Assembly: GCF_900215155.1 (NCBI RefSeq)
Contig: NZ_LT907980.1
Span: 2,232,001-2,296,000, forward strand
DNA from: Marinobacter sp. LV10R510-11A
GTDB lineage: Bacteria; Pseudomonadota; Gammaproteobacteria; Pseudomonadales; Oleiphilaceae
DNA length: 64,000 bases
Reading direction: 5' to 3'
Shown: piece after piece, positions 1 through 9,107 of the stretch
Numbering within the stretch: the stretch's first letter is position 1
Layout of the letters: each line of letters begins with the position of its first letter
The notes under the pieces: model-generated
What the model was told of the DNA's origin: nothing
The model's database searches: none
What the model saw: the letters and a program-made list of their open reading frames with translations, nothing else
Position numbers and translations under genes: made by a program

Positions 1-1
1 T

Positions 2-490
2 TCTAGCGCACTTAAAGAGTTTCCAAATAACCTCCAGTTACTCTATGCACGGGCCATGCTGTTCGACGCCCTAGAGCAGCCCAGCAAAGCCGAGGCGGAC
101 CTTAAGCAAATTTTTGAAAATGATCCCGAAAACGCCGTCGCCCTCAACGCCTTGGGATATATACTCACAACCCAACCTGGTCGGCTAAACGAAGCCCGTG
201 GTTACATTGAGCAAGCTTTGGCTCTGGACCCTGAAAACCCCGCCATTCTCGACAGCATGGGCTGGGTTCTTCTTCAGGAAGGCCAAATTGAACCCGCACT
301 GGATCACCTGTCCCGCGCATGGGCAGCCTACCCAGATCCGGAAGTTGCTGCTCATTACGGCGAAGCTTTGTGGATGAGTGGTGCGGAAGAGCAAGCCCAG
401 ATTATTTGGAAAGAAGGGCTTGATCAGGATGAAGATCACGCTGTACTGAGGGAAACCATTGAGCGACTGACCAACAATGGTGAGCAGTGA
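2..490 (+). CDS. TPR-repeat protein, C-terminal part (cut by window edge)
   Basis: The reading frame is open from the first bases of the window, so the start lies upstream; about 162 codons are visible. The residues form helical tetratricopeptide repeats: a block with ALNALGYIL and AREYIEQAL-like spacing followed by DPENPAILDSMGWVLLQEG is a classic TPR pair ending in the DP turn. TPRs are protein-protein interaction scaffolds; the partner is unknown. In Pseudomonas a TPR protein likewise precedes lolB and ispE. The stop codon shares a base with the lolB start (TGATG), which indicates co-translation. The family call is firm; the role in the cell is not known from this sequence. Confidence 0.85.
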   Translation, partial: SSALKEFPNNLQLLYARAMLFDALEQPSKAEADLKQIFENDPENAVALNALGYILTTQPGRLNEARGYIEQALALDPENPAILDSMGWVLLQEGQIEPALDHLSRAWAAYPDPEVAAHYGEALWMSGAEEQAQIIWKEGLDQDEDHAVLRETIERLTNNGEQ

Positions 491-1125
491 TGCACAGGCT
501 TTTTCGTGCATGCTCTGCCCTTTTACTGATCGCAGGCCTAAGCGCCTGCACAACCATTCAGCTAGAGCCGGTTCCAGACGGGCTTACTGATCAACCGCCA
601 TTCGATTGGCAGGATCGCTCTGCAAAACTGAGCCAGTTTGATCACTGGCAACTGCGGGGGAAACTGGCCGTACGCCAGCCCTCAGACAGCGGCACCGCCA
701 TCATCAATCATTGGATACAGCAAGGCGAAGCCTATGACCTCGCCTTGTCATCATCCTTTCTCGGAATGGGCAGCACGACTCTAAAAGGCGTGCCCGGGTT
801 CATTGAGCTAACACTCTCTAACGGCGAAACATATCGCTCTGGCGACCCAGAGGCTCTGGTGAAGGCCGCCACCGGCTGGCAACTGCCATTGCAGAGCCTG
901 ACACGGTGGATACGCGGCCTGCCTGCCCTGGATGGCGATTTCCTCCTACTGTTTGACGATCAAGGCAAGCTGGCCATGATTCGCCAGGCCGGCTGGGAGA
1001 TCCGCTACGACCGCTGGCACGAGCCACAAGGCGACAGACCCGCCTTACCTGCACGGGTTACCGCCCTGAAAGAGCAGAAGCGAATACGTGTGGCTGTAAG
1101 CCGCTGGAAGGACTTGAACCCGTGA
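490..1125 (+). CDS. lolB: Outer-membrane lipoprotein receptor LolB
   Basis: LolB accepts lipoproteins from periplasmic LolA and inserts them into the outer membrane. The 211-residue product begins with a lipoprotein signal whose lipobox ends LIAGLSAC, so the mature protein starts at a lipidated Cys. The body has the expected [16 protein letters not shown] and [14 protein letters not shown] segments of the LolB half-barrel. I place the start at the ATG overlapping the upstream stop (TGATG); a GTG three bases earlier is possible. Its 3' end overlaps the ispE GTG start by four bases. The order TPR-lolB-ispE-tRNA-prs is conserved in related gammaproteobacteria. Confidence 0.93.
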   Translation: MHRLFRACSALLLIAGLSACTTIQLEPVPDGLTDQPPFDWQDRSAKLSQFDHWQLRGKLAVRQPSDSGTAIINHWIQQGEAYDLALSSSFLGMGSTTLKGVPGFIELTLSNGETYRSGDPEALVKAATGWQLPLQSLTRWIRGLPALDGDFLLLFDDQGKLAMIRQAGWEIRYDRWHEPQGDRPALPARVTALKEQKRIRVAVSRWKDLNP

Positions 1126-1985
1126 CGGCATCCATCACACTGCCCTCACCTGCCAAACTGAATCTCTTTCTACACATCGTTGGCCAACGCCCAGATGGCT
1201 ACCACGAGCTCCAGACACTGTTTCAGTTTCTTGATTACGGCGACGACATTACCCTGACCCTGACCCCAGACCACCCCGGGGTACGGCTAGAAACCCCCAT
1301 CCCCGGCGTTCCAGACGAAGACAACCTGATTATCAAAGCGGCCTTGGCGCTTGCTCAGAAGGCTCCTAGAGACCCGCCTGGGGTAAGCATCGCTCTTAAG
1401 AAACGCTTACCCATGGGCGGCGGGCTCGGCGGCGGAAGCTCCAACGCGGCCACCACACTGCTAGGGCTAAACCACCTATGGAAACTCAATCTCGGGCTTG
1501 ATGAACTGGCTGAAATGGGACTGGCTCTGGGTGCAGATGTACCGGTTTTTGTGCGTGGCCATGCCGCCTTTGGTGAAGGTGTGGGAGAAAAACTGACCCC
1601 CGCGCACCCGCCTGAAGACTGGTTTTTGGTTCTAAAACCCGACTGCAACATCAACACCGGTAAGATATTTTCAGCGCAAGCCTTGACAAGGGACACCCCG
1701 AGAATCAATATAGCGCCCGCTTTTGAGGGAGACGCCTCGAGGTACCGAAACGACTGTGAAAACGTAGTTAAAACGCTATATCCGGAAGTCAGCACGAGCA
1801 TGGAATGGCTCACACAATTCGGACCTGCAAGATTAACCGGAACCGGGGCTTGCATATTTGGACGTTTCCCTACAGAATCCGCAACCCGGATCATCTGGGA
1901 AAGCAAACCTTCCGGCATCACCGGGTTCGTAGCTAAAGGGGTGAACGTATCACCTCTTCACCAAAAGCTAACAGAGCTAAAATGA
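1122..1985 (+). CDS. ispE: 4-diphosphocytidyl-2-C-methyl-D-erythritol kinase
   Basis: IspE phosphorylates CDP-methylerythritol with ATP in the MEP isoprenoid pathway. The 287-residue protein shows the GHMP-kinase layout: an N-terminal [22 protein letters not shown] motif, the glycine-rich ATP loop [15 protein letters not shown] near residue 95, an ADVPVF motif, and a C-terminal [10 protein letters not shown] motif. It starts with GTG overlapping the lolB stop. The window also carries two later isoprenoid genes, dxs and ispA, near 60 kb. A tRNA-Gln gene begins 20 bases downstream and prs follows, so one transcript probably contains all of these. Confidence 0.96.
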   Translation: MTASITLPSPAKLNLFLHIVGQRPDGYHELQTLFQFLDYGDDITLTLTPDHPGVRLETPIPGVPDEDNLIIKAALALAQKAPRDPPGVSIALKKRLPMGGGLGGGSSNAATTLLGLNHLWKLNLGLDELAEMGLALGADVPVFVRGHAAFGEGVGEKLTPAHPPEDWFLVLKPDCNINTGKIFSAQALTRDTPRINIAPAFEGDASRYRNDCENVVKTLYPEVSTSMEWLTQFGPARLTGTGACIFGRFPTESATRIIWESKPSGITGFVAKGVNVSPLHQKLTELK

Positions 1986-2004
1986 TGCCAAAGAAGCACG
2001 ATAC

Positions 2005-2079
2005 TGGGGTGTCGCCAAGTGGTAAGGCAACGGGTTTTGATCCCGTCATGCGCAGGTTCGAGTCCTGCCACCCCAGCCA
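2005..2079 (+). tRNA. tRNA-Gln (anticodon TTG)
   Basis: A 75-nt cloverleaf with encoded CCA. The acceptor stem pairs TGGGGTG with CACCCCA. The anticodon stem ACGGG/CCCGT encloses loop TTTTGAT with TTG at 2037-2039, and the T arm holds GGTTCGAGTCC. The sequence is close to enterobacterial tRNA-Gln. It lies between ispE and prs with no separate promoter visible, so it is probably processed from the longer mRNA. Confidence 0.97.
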
Positions 2080-2131
2080 TTTTTCTTCCGATTCTTCTGA
2101 CTCTAACGCCGAAAACGAGAAGGATGCCATC

Positions 2132-3082
2132 GTGTCAAAACTAATGATATTCTCAGGCAACGCCAATCCAGAGCTTGCCCATGCTATCGCCAAAAAACTC
2201 CACATCCCTATGGGAGAGGCCACGGTAGGCCGGTTCAGCGATGGCGAAACCACCGTAGAAATCAACGAAAATGTACGTGGCCACGATGTTTTTATCATCC
2301 AGCCCACGTGCTACCCCACCAATGACAACCTGATGGAAGTGATCGTGATGGCCGACGCCCTGCGCCGCGCCTCTGCATCACGTATCACGGCCGTTATCCC
2401 GTATTATGGCTATGCTCGCCAGGATCGCCGTGTACGCTCTAGCCGTGTTGCCATCAGTGCCAAAGTTGTTGCCGACATGATTTCCAGCATTGGCGTTGAC
2501 CGCGTACTGACCGTAGATCTTCACGCCGATCAAATTCAAGGCTTTTTTGATGTGCCGGTAGATAATATTTACGCCACGCCGGTGATGATTGAAGACATCG
2601 ACAAACAGCGGTTCGAGAATTTTGTGGTCGTTTCCCCGGACGTAGGCGGCGTTGTGCGCGCCCGTGCCGTTGCCAAGCGACTAGACGACGCAGATCTTGC
2701 CATCATCGATAAGCGTCGCCCGAAAGCCAACGTGTCCCAGGTTATGCACATTATTGGTGACGTTAAGGGCAAGACCTGCATTCTGGTCGACGACATTGTG
2801 GATACCGCAGGCACCCTGTGCAAAGCTGCCGACGCGCTTAAAGAACGCGGGGCGGCCCGTGTAGTCGCTTACATTACTCATGCTGTTCTCTCCGGCCCGG
2901 CTATTGAAAACATCAATGCCTCGGAGTTAGACGAGCTGATAGTGTGCGACACGATTCCACTGGGTGACAAAGCGAAGAACTGTGCTAAAATCCGCCCCCT
3001 TAGTATGGCTGGACTGCTCGCGGAATCCATTCGCCGCGTTAGCAACGAAGAATCCATCAGCGCCCTGTTTGAGAACGCCTGA
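2132..3082 (+). CDS. prs: Ribose-phosphate pyrophosphokinase (PRPP synthase)
   Basis: This enzyme makes PRPP from ribose 5-phosphate and ATP for nucleotide, His, Trp and NAD synthesis. The start is GTG at 2132, giving 316 residues that begin [15 protein letters not shown]; the frame stays open further upstream but runs through the tRNA-Gln gene and must be rejected. AAGGA at 2120-2124 is the ribosome-binding site, seven bases away. Diagnostic parts are [15 protein letters not shown] loop ([14 protein letters not shown]), the [12 protein letters not shown] segment, and the PRPP-binding [10 protein letters not shown] loop. A perfect hairpin terminator follows 63 bases after the stop. Confidence 0.97.
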   Translation: MSKLMIFSGNANPELAHAIAKKLHIPMGEATVGRFSDGETTVEINENVRGHDVFIIQPTCYPTNDNLMEVIVMADALRRASASRITAVIPYYGYARQDRRVRSSRVAISAKVVADMISSIGVDRVLTVDLHADQIQGFFDVPVDNIYATPVMIEDIDKQRFENFVVVSPDVGGVVRARAVAKRLDDADLAIIDKRRPKANVSQVMHIIGDVKGKTCILVDDIVDTAGTLCKAADALKERGAARVVAYITHAVLSGPAIENINASELDELIVCDTIPLGDKAKNCAKIRPLSMAGLLAESIRRVSNEESISALFENA

Positions 3083-3145
3083 GTAGGCGCTAGGTCATAA
3101 CACTCGGGAAAACAGGACGTTATTGGAAGCCACCAACAAGTTACC

Positions 3146-3179
3146 GAGTCGGGAGCCTAAACAGGCTCCCGACTCTTTT
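3146..3179 (+). terminator. Rho-independent terminator after prs
   Basis: A perfect 13-bp stem (3146-3158 with 3163-3175, loop AAAC) is followed by TTTT. It separates the lolB-prs unit from rplY. Confidence 0.88.
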
Positions 3180-3268
3180 AGTCAGCCGGAAATATCCGGC
3201 TTTTCGAAAACATCACCTGTCCCAACGCCTGGTCGCGGGCAGTTCAGGTGACGATTGAGGTACAAACC

Positions 3269-3907
3269 ATGTCTCAGGACTTTGTTATTCAAGCATTTCC
3301 TCGTGACGAACAGGGGAGAGGTGCGAGCCGCCGCCTGCGTCGCGAAGAGCGTAAGATCCCGGCCATCATTTACGGCGCCGGCAAAGAAGCCACTCCGATT
3401 TCCATTTGGCACAACGAGCTGAAAAAAGCTCTGGAAAACGAAGCCTTCTTCTCTCACATCCTGACCATTGACCTGGATGGCAAGAAAGAGAGCGTGATCA
3501 TGAAGGATCTTCAGCGGCACCCGTACAAGCTGCTGCTGACCCACGCTGATTTCCAGCGCGTTGAAAAAGATCATGAAATCTTTGTTCACGTTCCGTTGCA
3601 CCTACTGAACGAAGACTCAGCACCTGCGATCAAGACCTTTGGTGGCGTTGCGTTCCGTTTGATGACCGAGGTTGAAGTAGCTTGTCTGCCGCAGAACCTG
3701 CCTGAGTTCATTGAAATCGACATGGCTGACGTCGAAATGGATCAGATTGTTCACATGAGCGATCTGAAGCTTCCGAAGGGCGTTCGTATTCCGGCTCTGC
3801 AGCACGGCGACGAGCACGACCAGCCTGTCATGTCTGTCAGCAAGCCGAAAGGCGTCAAGGATGACAACGCAGAAGACGAAGCAGAAGAAGGTGAAAGCAA
3901 GGAGTAA
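3269..3907 (+). CDS. rplY: 50S ribosomal protein L25 (long, CTC/TL5 type)
   Basis: L25 binds 5S rRNA. The 212-residue product is the long form, with an N-terminal 5S-binding domain (GRGASRRLRREERKIPAIIYGAG, residues about 14-36) plus the C-terminal TL5/CTC domain and an acidic tail DDNAEDEAEEGESKE. Enterobacterial L25 is less than half this length, but the long form is usual in Pseudomonas and Marinobacter. The ATG at 3269 has GAGG at 3257-3260; an earlier in-frame GTG at 3248 has no better support. pth follows after 21 bases, in the widespread order prs-rplY-pth-ychF. Confidence 0.95.
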   Translation: MSQDFVIQAFPRDEQGRGASRRLRREERKIPAIIYGAGKEATPISIWHNELKKALENEAFFSHILTIDLDGKKESVIMKDLQRHPYKLLLTHADFQRVEKDHEIFVHVPLHLLNEDSAPAIKTFGGVAFRLMTEVEVACLPQNLPEFIEIDMADVEMDQIVHMSDLKLPKGVRIPALQHGDEHDQPVMSVSKPKGVKDDNAEDEAEEGESKE

Positions 3908-3928
3908 TAGCTCCGGAGGCGTTGGCAG

Positions 3929-4522
3929 ATGGCACAGGATATTGTCATGGTGGTTGGGCTGGGTAACCCCGGTTCCGACTACAAGAATACTCGCCATAAT
4001 GCCGGCGCCCTCTTCGTTGAAGCACTGGCCCGTGATGCGGGCCAGTCGCTCCGCCCCGAAAAGAAGTATCTTGGGCACCATGCCCGCATTCAGTGGCAAG
4101 GCATTGAGCTTCATTTACTGAACCCTGCAACCTTTATGAACCGCAGTGGTCTGTCTGTAAAAGCTCTCGCGGACTTCTTTAAGATTCCCCCCTCCCAGAT
4201 TCTGATCGCCCACGACGAGCTCGACTTGCCTCCTGGCACCGCTAAGCTTAAAAAAGGCGGAGGTCATGGCGGACACAATGGGCTGCGAGACACCATCGCC
4301 CACTTGGGCACCAAGGAATTCCAAAGACTGCGCATTGGCATTGGGCACCCCGGCGACAGCCGTAAAGTAACCGGCTACGTACTGGGCCGTCTGGGCAAGC
4401 GCGAAACGGAAGATCTAAACGCGGTATTCGACGAAACCATGCGGGTATTACCCGACGCGGCTTCGGGCAATCTCGCTGCAGCCATGAACCGTTTACACAG
4501 TTTCAAAACCACCACCGCCTAA
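3929..4522 (+). CDS. pth: Peptidyl-tRNA hydrolase
   Basis: Pth releases tRNA from prematurely dropped peptidyl-tRNA. The 197-residue product carries VVGLGNPGSDYKNTRHNAG at its N-terminus, including the catalytic His and the Asn and Asp environment, then LLNPATFMNRSGLSV and HDELDLPPGTAKLKKGGGHGGHNGLR, all signatures of the bacterial Pth fold. Length is normal. It lies between rplY and ychF on the same strand and probably shares the rplY transcript. Confidence 0.97.
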   Translation: MAQDIVMVVGLGNPGSDYKNTRHNAGALFVEALARDAGQSLRPEKKYLGHHARIQWQGIELHLLNPATFMNRSGLSVKALADFFKIPPSQILIAHDELDLPPGTAKLKKGGGHGGHNGLRDTIAHLGTKEFQRLRIGIGHPGDSRKVTGYVLGRLGKRETEDLNAVFDETMRVLPDAASGNLAAAMNRLHSFKTTTA

Positions 4523-4597
4523 ACACCTGCGCGACAGCACTTCCGGCTAATCCGCCACCGCTGGTATCCCTTACTCGCACCCACTGCCCGACACCGG

Positions 4598-4603
4598 TAT
4601 AAT
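4598..4603 (+). promoter_or_regulatory. Candidate -10 element upstream of ychF
   Basis: A consensus TATAAT lies 36 bases before the ychF ATG in the 116-bp pth-ychF gap. The -35 region (TCGCAC at 17-bp spacing) is poor, so this is only a candidate sigma-70 promoter. Confidence 0.4.
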
Positions 4604-4638
4604 CCGGCCAAACTTCCCCGTACCAACAGAGGCATTCC

Positions 4639-5730
4639 ATGGGTTTTAACTGCGGCATCGTCGGCCTTCCTAACGTCGGCAAATCCACCCTGTTCAATGC
4701 ATTGACCAAAGCAGGCATTGGCGCGGAAAACTTTCCGTTCTGCACCATTGAGCCCAATGCCGGCGTGGTAGCTATGCCTGACCCGCGGCTTGATAAACTG
4801 GCCGAAATCGTCAAACCGCAACGCACCGTGCCCACGACTATGGAATTTGTGGATATCGCCGGCCTGGTCGCAGGCGCATCCAAAGGCGAAGGCCTGGGCA
4901 ACCAGTTTCTTGCCAATATCCGCCAGACTGAGGCCATTGCCCACGTGGTGCGCTGCTTCGACGACCCCAACGTAATCCACGTTGCCAATAAAATCGATCC
5001 GGCTGCCGATATTGAGATCATCAATACCGAGCTTGCTCTGGCCGACATGGACACGGTTGAGAAATCCATCAAGCGTGTTCAGCGGATTGCCAAAGGTGGT
5101 GATAAAGAAGCCAAAGCGCAGATTGAAATTTTTGAGCGCCTGTTGCCAGTATTGAACGAAGGCAAACCGGTACGCAGCATGGGTCTAGATAAAGATGAAC
5201 TGCTGCTGATTCGTGAGCTATGTCTGCTTACCATCAAGCCCACCATGTACATTGCTAACGTCAGCGAAGATGGCTTCGAGAACAACCCATACCTGGATAT
5301 CGTGCGTGAAATCGCCAGTGCCGAGAACGCCGTGGTTGTTCCCATCTGCAACAAGATGGAGTCCGAAATCTCAGAACTGGAAGACGACGAGAAAAGCATG
5401 TTCTTGGGCGAAATGGGCATGGAAGAGCCAGGCCTTGACCGCGTTATCCGCGCCGGCTACAGCCTACTGGGCTTGCAGACCTACTTCACTGCAGGTGTAA
5501 AGGAAGTGCGCGCCTGGACCGTTAAAATTGGCGCCACGGCACCGCAGGCCGCAGCCGTCATCCACACCGACTTTGAGCGCGGGTTTATACGTGCCGAAAT
5601 CATCGGTTATGCCGACTTTGTGCAGTACAATGGCGAAGCCGGGGCCAAAGAAGCCGGAAAATGGCGTTTGGAAGGCAAAGAATACATCGTTAAAGACGGC
5701 GACGTTATCCACTTCCGCTTTAACGTTTAA
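4639..5730 (+). CDS. ychF: Ribosome-associated ATPase/GTPase YchF (OLA1 family)
   Basis: YchF is a universally conserved Obg-family P-loop ATPase that binds ribosomes and affects the oxidative stress response. The 363-residue protein has G1 [16 protein letters not shown]3 [17 protein letters not shown], the NKIDP and NKME stretches where GTPases carry G4, and a C-terminal TGS-like domain ending [16 protein letters not shown]. Length matches the family. AGAGG lies eight bases before the ATG. A perfect hairpin follows the stop. Confidence 0.97.
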   Translation: MGFNCGIVGLPNVGKSTLFNALTKAGIGAENFPFCTIEPNAGVVAMPDPRLDKLAEIVKPQRTVPTTMEFVDIAGLVAGASKGEGLGNQFLANIRQTEAIAHVVRCFDDPNVIHVANKIDPAADIEIINTELALADMDTVEKSIKRVQRIAKGGDKEAKAQIEIFERLLPVLNEGKPVRSMGLDKDELLLIRELCLLTIKPTMYIANVSEDGFENNPYLDIVREIASAENAVVVPICNKMESEISELEDDEKSMFLGEMGMEEPGLDRVIRAGYSLLGLQTYFTAGVKEVRAWTVKIGATAPQAAAVIHTDFERGFIRAEIIGYADFVQYNGEAGAKEAGKWRLEGKEYIVKDGDVIHFRFNV

Positions 5731-5737
5731 GTAAAAT

Positions 5738-5770
5738 GGCTGAGGCTGCGGGACATCCGCAGCCTCAGCC
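5738..5770. terminator. Hairpin between convergent ychF and CopD-like gene
   Basis: A perfect 14-bp stem (5738-5751 with 5757-5770, loop GACAT) sits eight bases after the ychF stop and fifteen bases beyond the end of the opposing gene. No clear T run follows on the plus strand. It probably serves both directions. Confidence 0.6.
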
Positions 5771-5785
5771 TAGTTCTACCGGACA

Positions 5786-6235
5786 TTAGCGCCCGGCGGC
5801 ACCAATCACAACCACCACAATGCCGATGATCAGGTTGACGCCCACCAGCTTGCGGATCTGACCTACCCGGCGGGCACCTTCTTCGGGGTTTTTCTCAGCA
5901 ACCGCGTGCTTCAGCCGGCGAAAAGGCGCGAAATAAATATGGGAAAATAGAAGCATCATGATCAGGCCAAGAGCTTGCATCACATGAATGTGCCACCCTG
6001 CCCCGGCCATACCACCAAATACGTTGAAAATCATCCAGTAACCGGTTACCAGCAACAACGCGACCGACAGCCAGACCCAACGGAAAAACCGGGACAGAGT
6101 CTGACACCAGAGCACACCACGTTGGGATGCTTCCACCACCTCGACTACCGCCGGGCGCATCGCCATGTAGGCGAAGAACATACCGCCAACCCAGATAACC
6201 GCGGACAACACGTGCAGCGCAATCGCCAAACTCAT
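5786..6235 (-). CDS. CopD-family integral membrane protein
   Basis: The 149-residue product has four predicted transmembrane helices at roughly residues 1-26, 49-70, 82-104 and 127-147. It carries conserved histidines (ALHVLSAVIWVGGMFFAY near the N-terminus, and WHIHVMQALG) typical of the CopD-like domain, seen in copper-resistance membrane proteins and in standalone proteins of unknown function. The first helix His with WVGGMFF is a common signature of the group. There is no cop gene nearby, so a copper role is not supported by context. It is a single gene, convergent with ychF. Confidence 0.75.
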   Translation of the reverse strand: MSLAIALHVLSAVIWVGGMFFAYMAMRPAVVEVVEASQRGVLWCQTLSRFFRWVWLSVALLLVTGYWMIFNVFGGMAGAGWHIHVMQALGLIMMLLFSHIYFAPFRRLKHAVAEKNPEEGARRVGQIRKLVGVNLIIGIVVVVIGAAGR

Positions 6236-6540
6236 AAAAAGCCTCCTGGCAGATAGAAATTCAGAAGCATCACACTAACACGGCAACCGACTACGGGCCC
6301 GCTAGGAAAAGGGAGGTTATCCTAGAGATCCCGGTTATAGACGAGCTGCGCCGCGTACTGAATATATTCCAAGTCACTTTTTAAAACACCAAAAATACTT
6401 CAAGCCACTGTTTTAAAAGTATTTATAGTCGAGTGCACGAACATTTTAGGGCAGTTTCAAGGTCAGATGCTACGGCCACCGCTTGACACGCCAGCCCTCC
6501 ATTCATAAGATACGCGCCGCTTCCTTTGGTGAAGCGAAGT
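6236..6540. other. Intergenic region with tRNA-Met promoter
   Basis: There is no credible coding sequence here. It is AT-rich around 6350-6430 and holds the divergent upstream regions of the CopD-like gene and tRNA-Met. The only clear element is the tRNA promoter listed at 6483-6511. Confidence 0.6.
6483..6511 (+). promoter_or_regulatory. Sigma-70 promoter of tRNA-Met
   Basis: TTGACA (6483-6488) and TAAGAT (6506-6511) are separated by 17 bp. The discriminator that follows is GC-rich (ACGCGCCGC), as in stringently controlled stable-RNA promoters. The expected start is near 6518, about 22 bases before the tRNA. Confidence 0.8.
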
Positions 6541-6617
6541 GGCAAGGTAGCTCAGTTGGTTAGAGCACGGCACTCATAATGCCGGGGTCGGCGGTTCAAC
6601 TCCGCCCCTTGCTACCA
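6541..6617 (+). tRNA. tRNA with CAT anticodon, probably elongator tRNA-Met
   Basis: A 77-nt cloverleaf with encoded CCA. The acceptor GGCAAGG pairs with CCTTGCT, making the first pair a G-U wobble. The anticodon loop CTCATAA contains CAT, and the D arm AGCTCAGTTGGTTAGAGC matches elongator tRNA-Met of E. coli. The lysidine-modified tRNA-Ile2 also reads CAT; the variable loop and D arm favour Met, but I cannot exclude Ile2 by eye. Confidence 0.85.
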
Positions 6618-6626
6618 GTATTCGAA

Positions 6627-6658
6627 AAAGGTCGCGATTCACGTCGCGGCCTTTTTTT
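6627..6658 (+). terminator. Rho-independent terminator after tRNA-Met
   Basis: An AAAGGTCGCGA / TCGCGGCCTTT stem with one wobble pair is followed by a run of T. It begins about ten bases after the tRNA CCA end. Confidence 0.88.
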
Positions 6659-6708
6659 ATTTACGGGCAATGAACACGCGCAGCGCCCTGCCTTTGCGGA
6701 GATGCATC

Positions 6709-7158
6709 ATGAGAACCACCGGCGACAGAATCCGGCAAGCGGTTTCGTTTGAAGTTATAGGCCTGCTGATTTCGGTTCCCCTTGCAGCTTTTGTCTTCGG
6801 CTACTCTCTCGAAAAAATCGGCGTGCTCGGGCTGATTGGCGCAACTCTCGCCACCACGTGGAACTACATCTTCAACCTTGGCTTTGATCACACGCTGAAA
6901 CGGCTGACCGGCTCAACACGTAAATCCCTAAAAGTTCGTTTCCTGCACGCATCCAGTTTCGAACTGGGGCTGTTAGTGGCGTTTCTTCCGGTTATTTCTT
7001 GGTGGATGGATATCGGATTGCTAGATGCACTCTTAGTGGATGTGTCGTTTGCCCTGTTTTATCTGGTGTACGCCTTTATTTTCACCTGGAGCTACGACAC
7101 AATTTTCCCAGACACAGATACAGAGGCCTCACCCAGTAAAAAAGCGCCACCCAACTAG
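6709..7158 (+). CDS. PACE-family (AceI-like) efflux transporter
   Basis: The 149-residue product matches proteobacterial antimicrobial compound efflux proteins: four helices arranged as two tandem BTP domains, each opening with an amphipathic basic stretch ([17 protein letters not shown] and [19 protein letters not shown]). Starting at ATG 6709, with GGAG at 6698-6701, puts the membrane glutamate of SFEV at residue 15. That is the position of the essential Glu15 of AceI and supports this start over the earlier in-frame ATG at 6670. Substrates such as chlorhexidine, acriflavine or polyamines are known for the family, not shown here. The last two bases of the stop codon overlap the opposing SMR gene stop. 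Confidence 0.88.
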   Translation: MRTTGDRIRQAVSFEVIGLLISVPLAAFVFGYSLEKIGVLGLIGATLATTWNYIFNLGFDHTLKRLTGSTRKSLKVRFLHASSFELGLLVAFLPVISWWMDIGLLDALLVDVSFALFYLVYAFIFTWSYDTIFPDTDTEASPSKKAPPN

Positions 7159-7487
7159 TGAGCGCCGGCCCGGGACAGAGCATTCAGCACAAACACACCA
7201 GACACAATCAGCGCCATACCAACCATGCCCCAGGCATCGAGTTTCTGCCCGAACGCCAGCCAGCCAACTGCGGCCATCAGCACTATGCCTAGCCCTGCCC
7301 AGATCGCGTATGCGATACCCACCGGAATGGAGCGTAAGGCCAGAGACAGCAAGTAAAACGCGGCACCGTAACCGAGGATTACAATCACCGATGGCGCAAG
7401 CCGAGTAAATCCTTCACTCGCTTTCAGTGCAGATGTGGCGATAACTTCCGCCACTATGGCTATCCCCAGTAAAACCCAGTTATTCAT
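7155..7487 (-). CDS. Small multidrug resistance (SMR) transporter, EmrE-like
   Basis: The 110-residue product has four helices and equals EmrE in length. The essential membrane glutamate is present in [13 protein letters not shown] (residue 14), followed by [11 protein letters not shown], the [14 protein letters not shown] dimer-interface signature and FGQKLD. This matches the polyspecific Qac/EmrE branch closely. The ATG at 7487 is preferred; a TTG just before it also fits. It converges on the PACE gene with a four-base overlap, so two proton-coupled cation exporters of different families lie tail to tail. Confidence 0.92.
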   Translation of the reverse strand: MNNWVLLGIAIVAEVIATSALKASEGFTRLAPSVIVILGYGAAFYLLSLALRSIPVGIAYAIWAGLGIVLMAAVGWLAFGQKLDAWGMVGMALIVSGVFVLNALSRAGAH

Positions 7488-7668
7488 CAAATATACCTTC
7501 CGCTCTCAATAGTTTGCTGCCACTTGGCCTTGTTTCGGGCCTTATTGGGCACCCATATTATCTTCAGGCATGTCACGATTGCATACCGTTATAAACCCCG
7601 CCAAATCTATATGGCATACTGGCACCCGAAACGAATAACACCGACTACTCATTCGCAAGGAAGTTAAC

Positions 7669-8946
7669 ATGAAATTCGAAACGCTCGCCCTACACGTCGG
7701 CTTTAAAGGCGACCCTACTACCAAGGCGGCCACCACACCGATCTACTAAACCACGTCTTACACGTTTGACGACACCCAGCATGGTGCAGATCTGTTCAAC
7801 CTGAAGGTTGCGGGCAACATTTATACCCGAATCATGAACCCAACCAACTCTGTGCTCGAAGAGCGTTTGGCCGCACTTGAAGGCGGCGTAGGCGCCTTGG
7901 CCGTCGCCTCCGGCATGGCAGCTATTACCTACGCCCTGCAAACCATCTGCCGGGTTGGCAATAACATCGTCAGCACCAGCCAGCTGTACGGCGGCACATA
8001 CAACCTGTTTGCCCACTCACTGCCCAATCAGGGCATTGAGTGCCGCATGGCCCGCCACGACGACTTCGACGCCGTCGAAAAGGCCATCGATGACCAAACC
8101 CGTGCTCTGTTCTGCGAATCCATCGGCAACCCTGCCGGCAACGTGGTAGACATTGCACGCTGGGCCGAGATTGCCCACAAACACGGTATCCCTCTAATTG
8201 TTGATAACACCGTGGCCACACCCTACCTCTGCCGCCCGTTTGAACACGGCGCAGACATCGTAGTTCACTCCCTCACGAAGTACATCGGCGGCCACGGAAC
8301 CACCGTAGCCGGTGCCGTAGTGGATTCAGGCAAGTTCGACTGGAAAGCCAACGGCGCGAAGTTCCCAATGATGAACGAGCCGGATCCGTCTTATCACGGC
8401 GTGGTTTACACCGAAGCCTTGGGCGCCGCTGCGTTTATCGGTCGCTGCCGCGTTGTGCCGCTGCGTAATACTGGCTCTGCACTCTCGCCGTTCAACTCGT
8501 TCCTGATCATGCAGGGCCTGGAAACCTTGGCGCTGCGCATGGATCGTCACTGCGAGAACGCTGAGAAGATTGCTCAGTTCCTGCAGGATCACCCGGCGGT
8601 GGCGTGGGTTAACTATGCCACGCTGGCCAACAGCCCATTCAAAGCCACTTGCGAGAAAATCTGTGGCGGCAAGGCCTCTGGCATTCTGAGTTTCGGCATT
8701 AAGGGCGGGCGCGACGCGGGCGCCAAGTTCATTGATGCGCTCGATATGATCTACCGGTTGGTGAACATCGGCGATGCTAAATCACTGGCCTGCCACCCGG
8801 CAACCACCACCCACCGCCAGTTGAGCCCGGAAGAGCTCGAAAACGCGGGTGTAAGTGAAGACCTGGTGCGCTTGTCTATCGGCATTGAACACGTAGACGA
8901 TATATTGGCCGACATTATTCAAGCTCTGGAAAAAGCCCAGGCTTGA
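7669..8946 (+). pseudogene. O-acetylhomoserine sulfhydrylase-like gene interrupted by an in-frame stop
   Basis: The reading frame from ATG 7669 (AAGGAAGTTAAC upstream) encodes a Cys/Met-metabolism PLP enzyme closest to MetY. The N-terminus MKFETLALHVGF is normal, but codon 27 is TAA (7747-7749) within ATTPIY-stop-TTSYTFDD, where homologues have Gln (CAA). After it the frame is intact to 8946, including YTRIMNPTN (Tyr52, Arg54), the PLP lysine in SLTKYIGGHG (Lys204), and the C-terminal RLSIGIEHVDDI. Restart at ATG 7834 (residue 56) would lose the Tyr and Arg that bind PLP phosphate of the neighbouring subunit. It is either recently inactivated, read through, or a C-to-T sequence error. Confidence 0.85.
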
Positions 8947-8955
8947 TTATCCTCA

Positions 8956-8983
8956 ACTGGGCACGACGAAAATCGTACCCAGT
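8956..8983 (+). terminator. Possible terminator after metY-like gene
   Basis: An 11-position stem with one mismatch (8956-8966 with 8973-8983) lies ten bases after the stop and is followed by a loose pyrimidine tract ATTCCTTCTT. Confidence 0.45.
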
Positions 8984-9107
8984 ATTCCTTCTTGCACCCT
9001 TCTAACGCTCTTCCAACACCCCGTGATTGCCCTTACCCACCTTGTAACTGCCCCGCCAGCGGATTATTCTCTTAGTCTCCCAAAGCCTTAATGAGAGTCC
9101 GGTTGCA

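Noticed and set aside
1355..1921. Long minus-strand frame opposite ispE
   Set aside because: Shadow of a well-supported kinase gene; Ser/Pro-rich with no motif.
1982..2131. In-frame extension of prs upstream to the end of ispE
   Set aside because: It runs straight through the tRNA-Gln gene, and the GTG at 2132 has its own ribosome-binding site and matches the family N-terminus.
7834..8946. ATG 7834 as the true start of the sulfhydrylase gene
   Set aside because: The frame upstream of the stop encodes the expected N-terminus with a good ribosome-binding site at 7669, and the shortened protein would lack PLP-binding Tyr52 and Arg54. A broken gene is the better reading.
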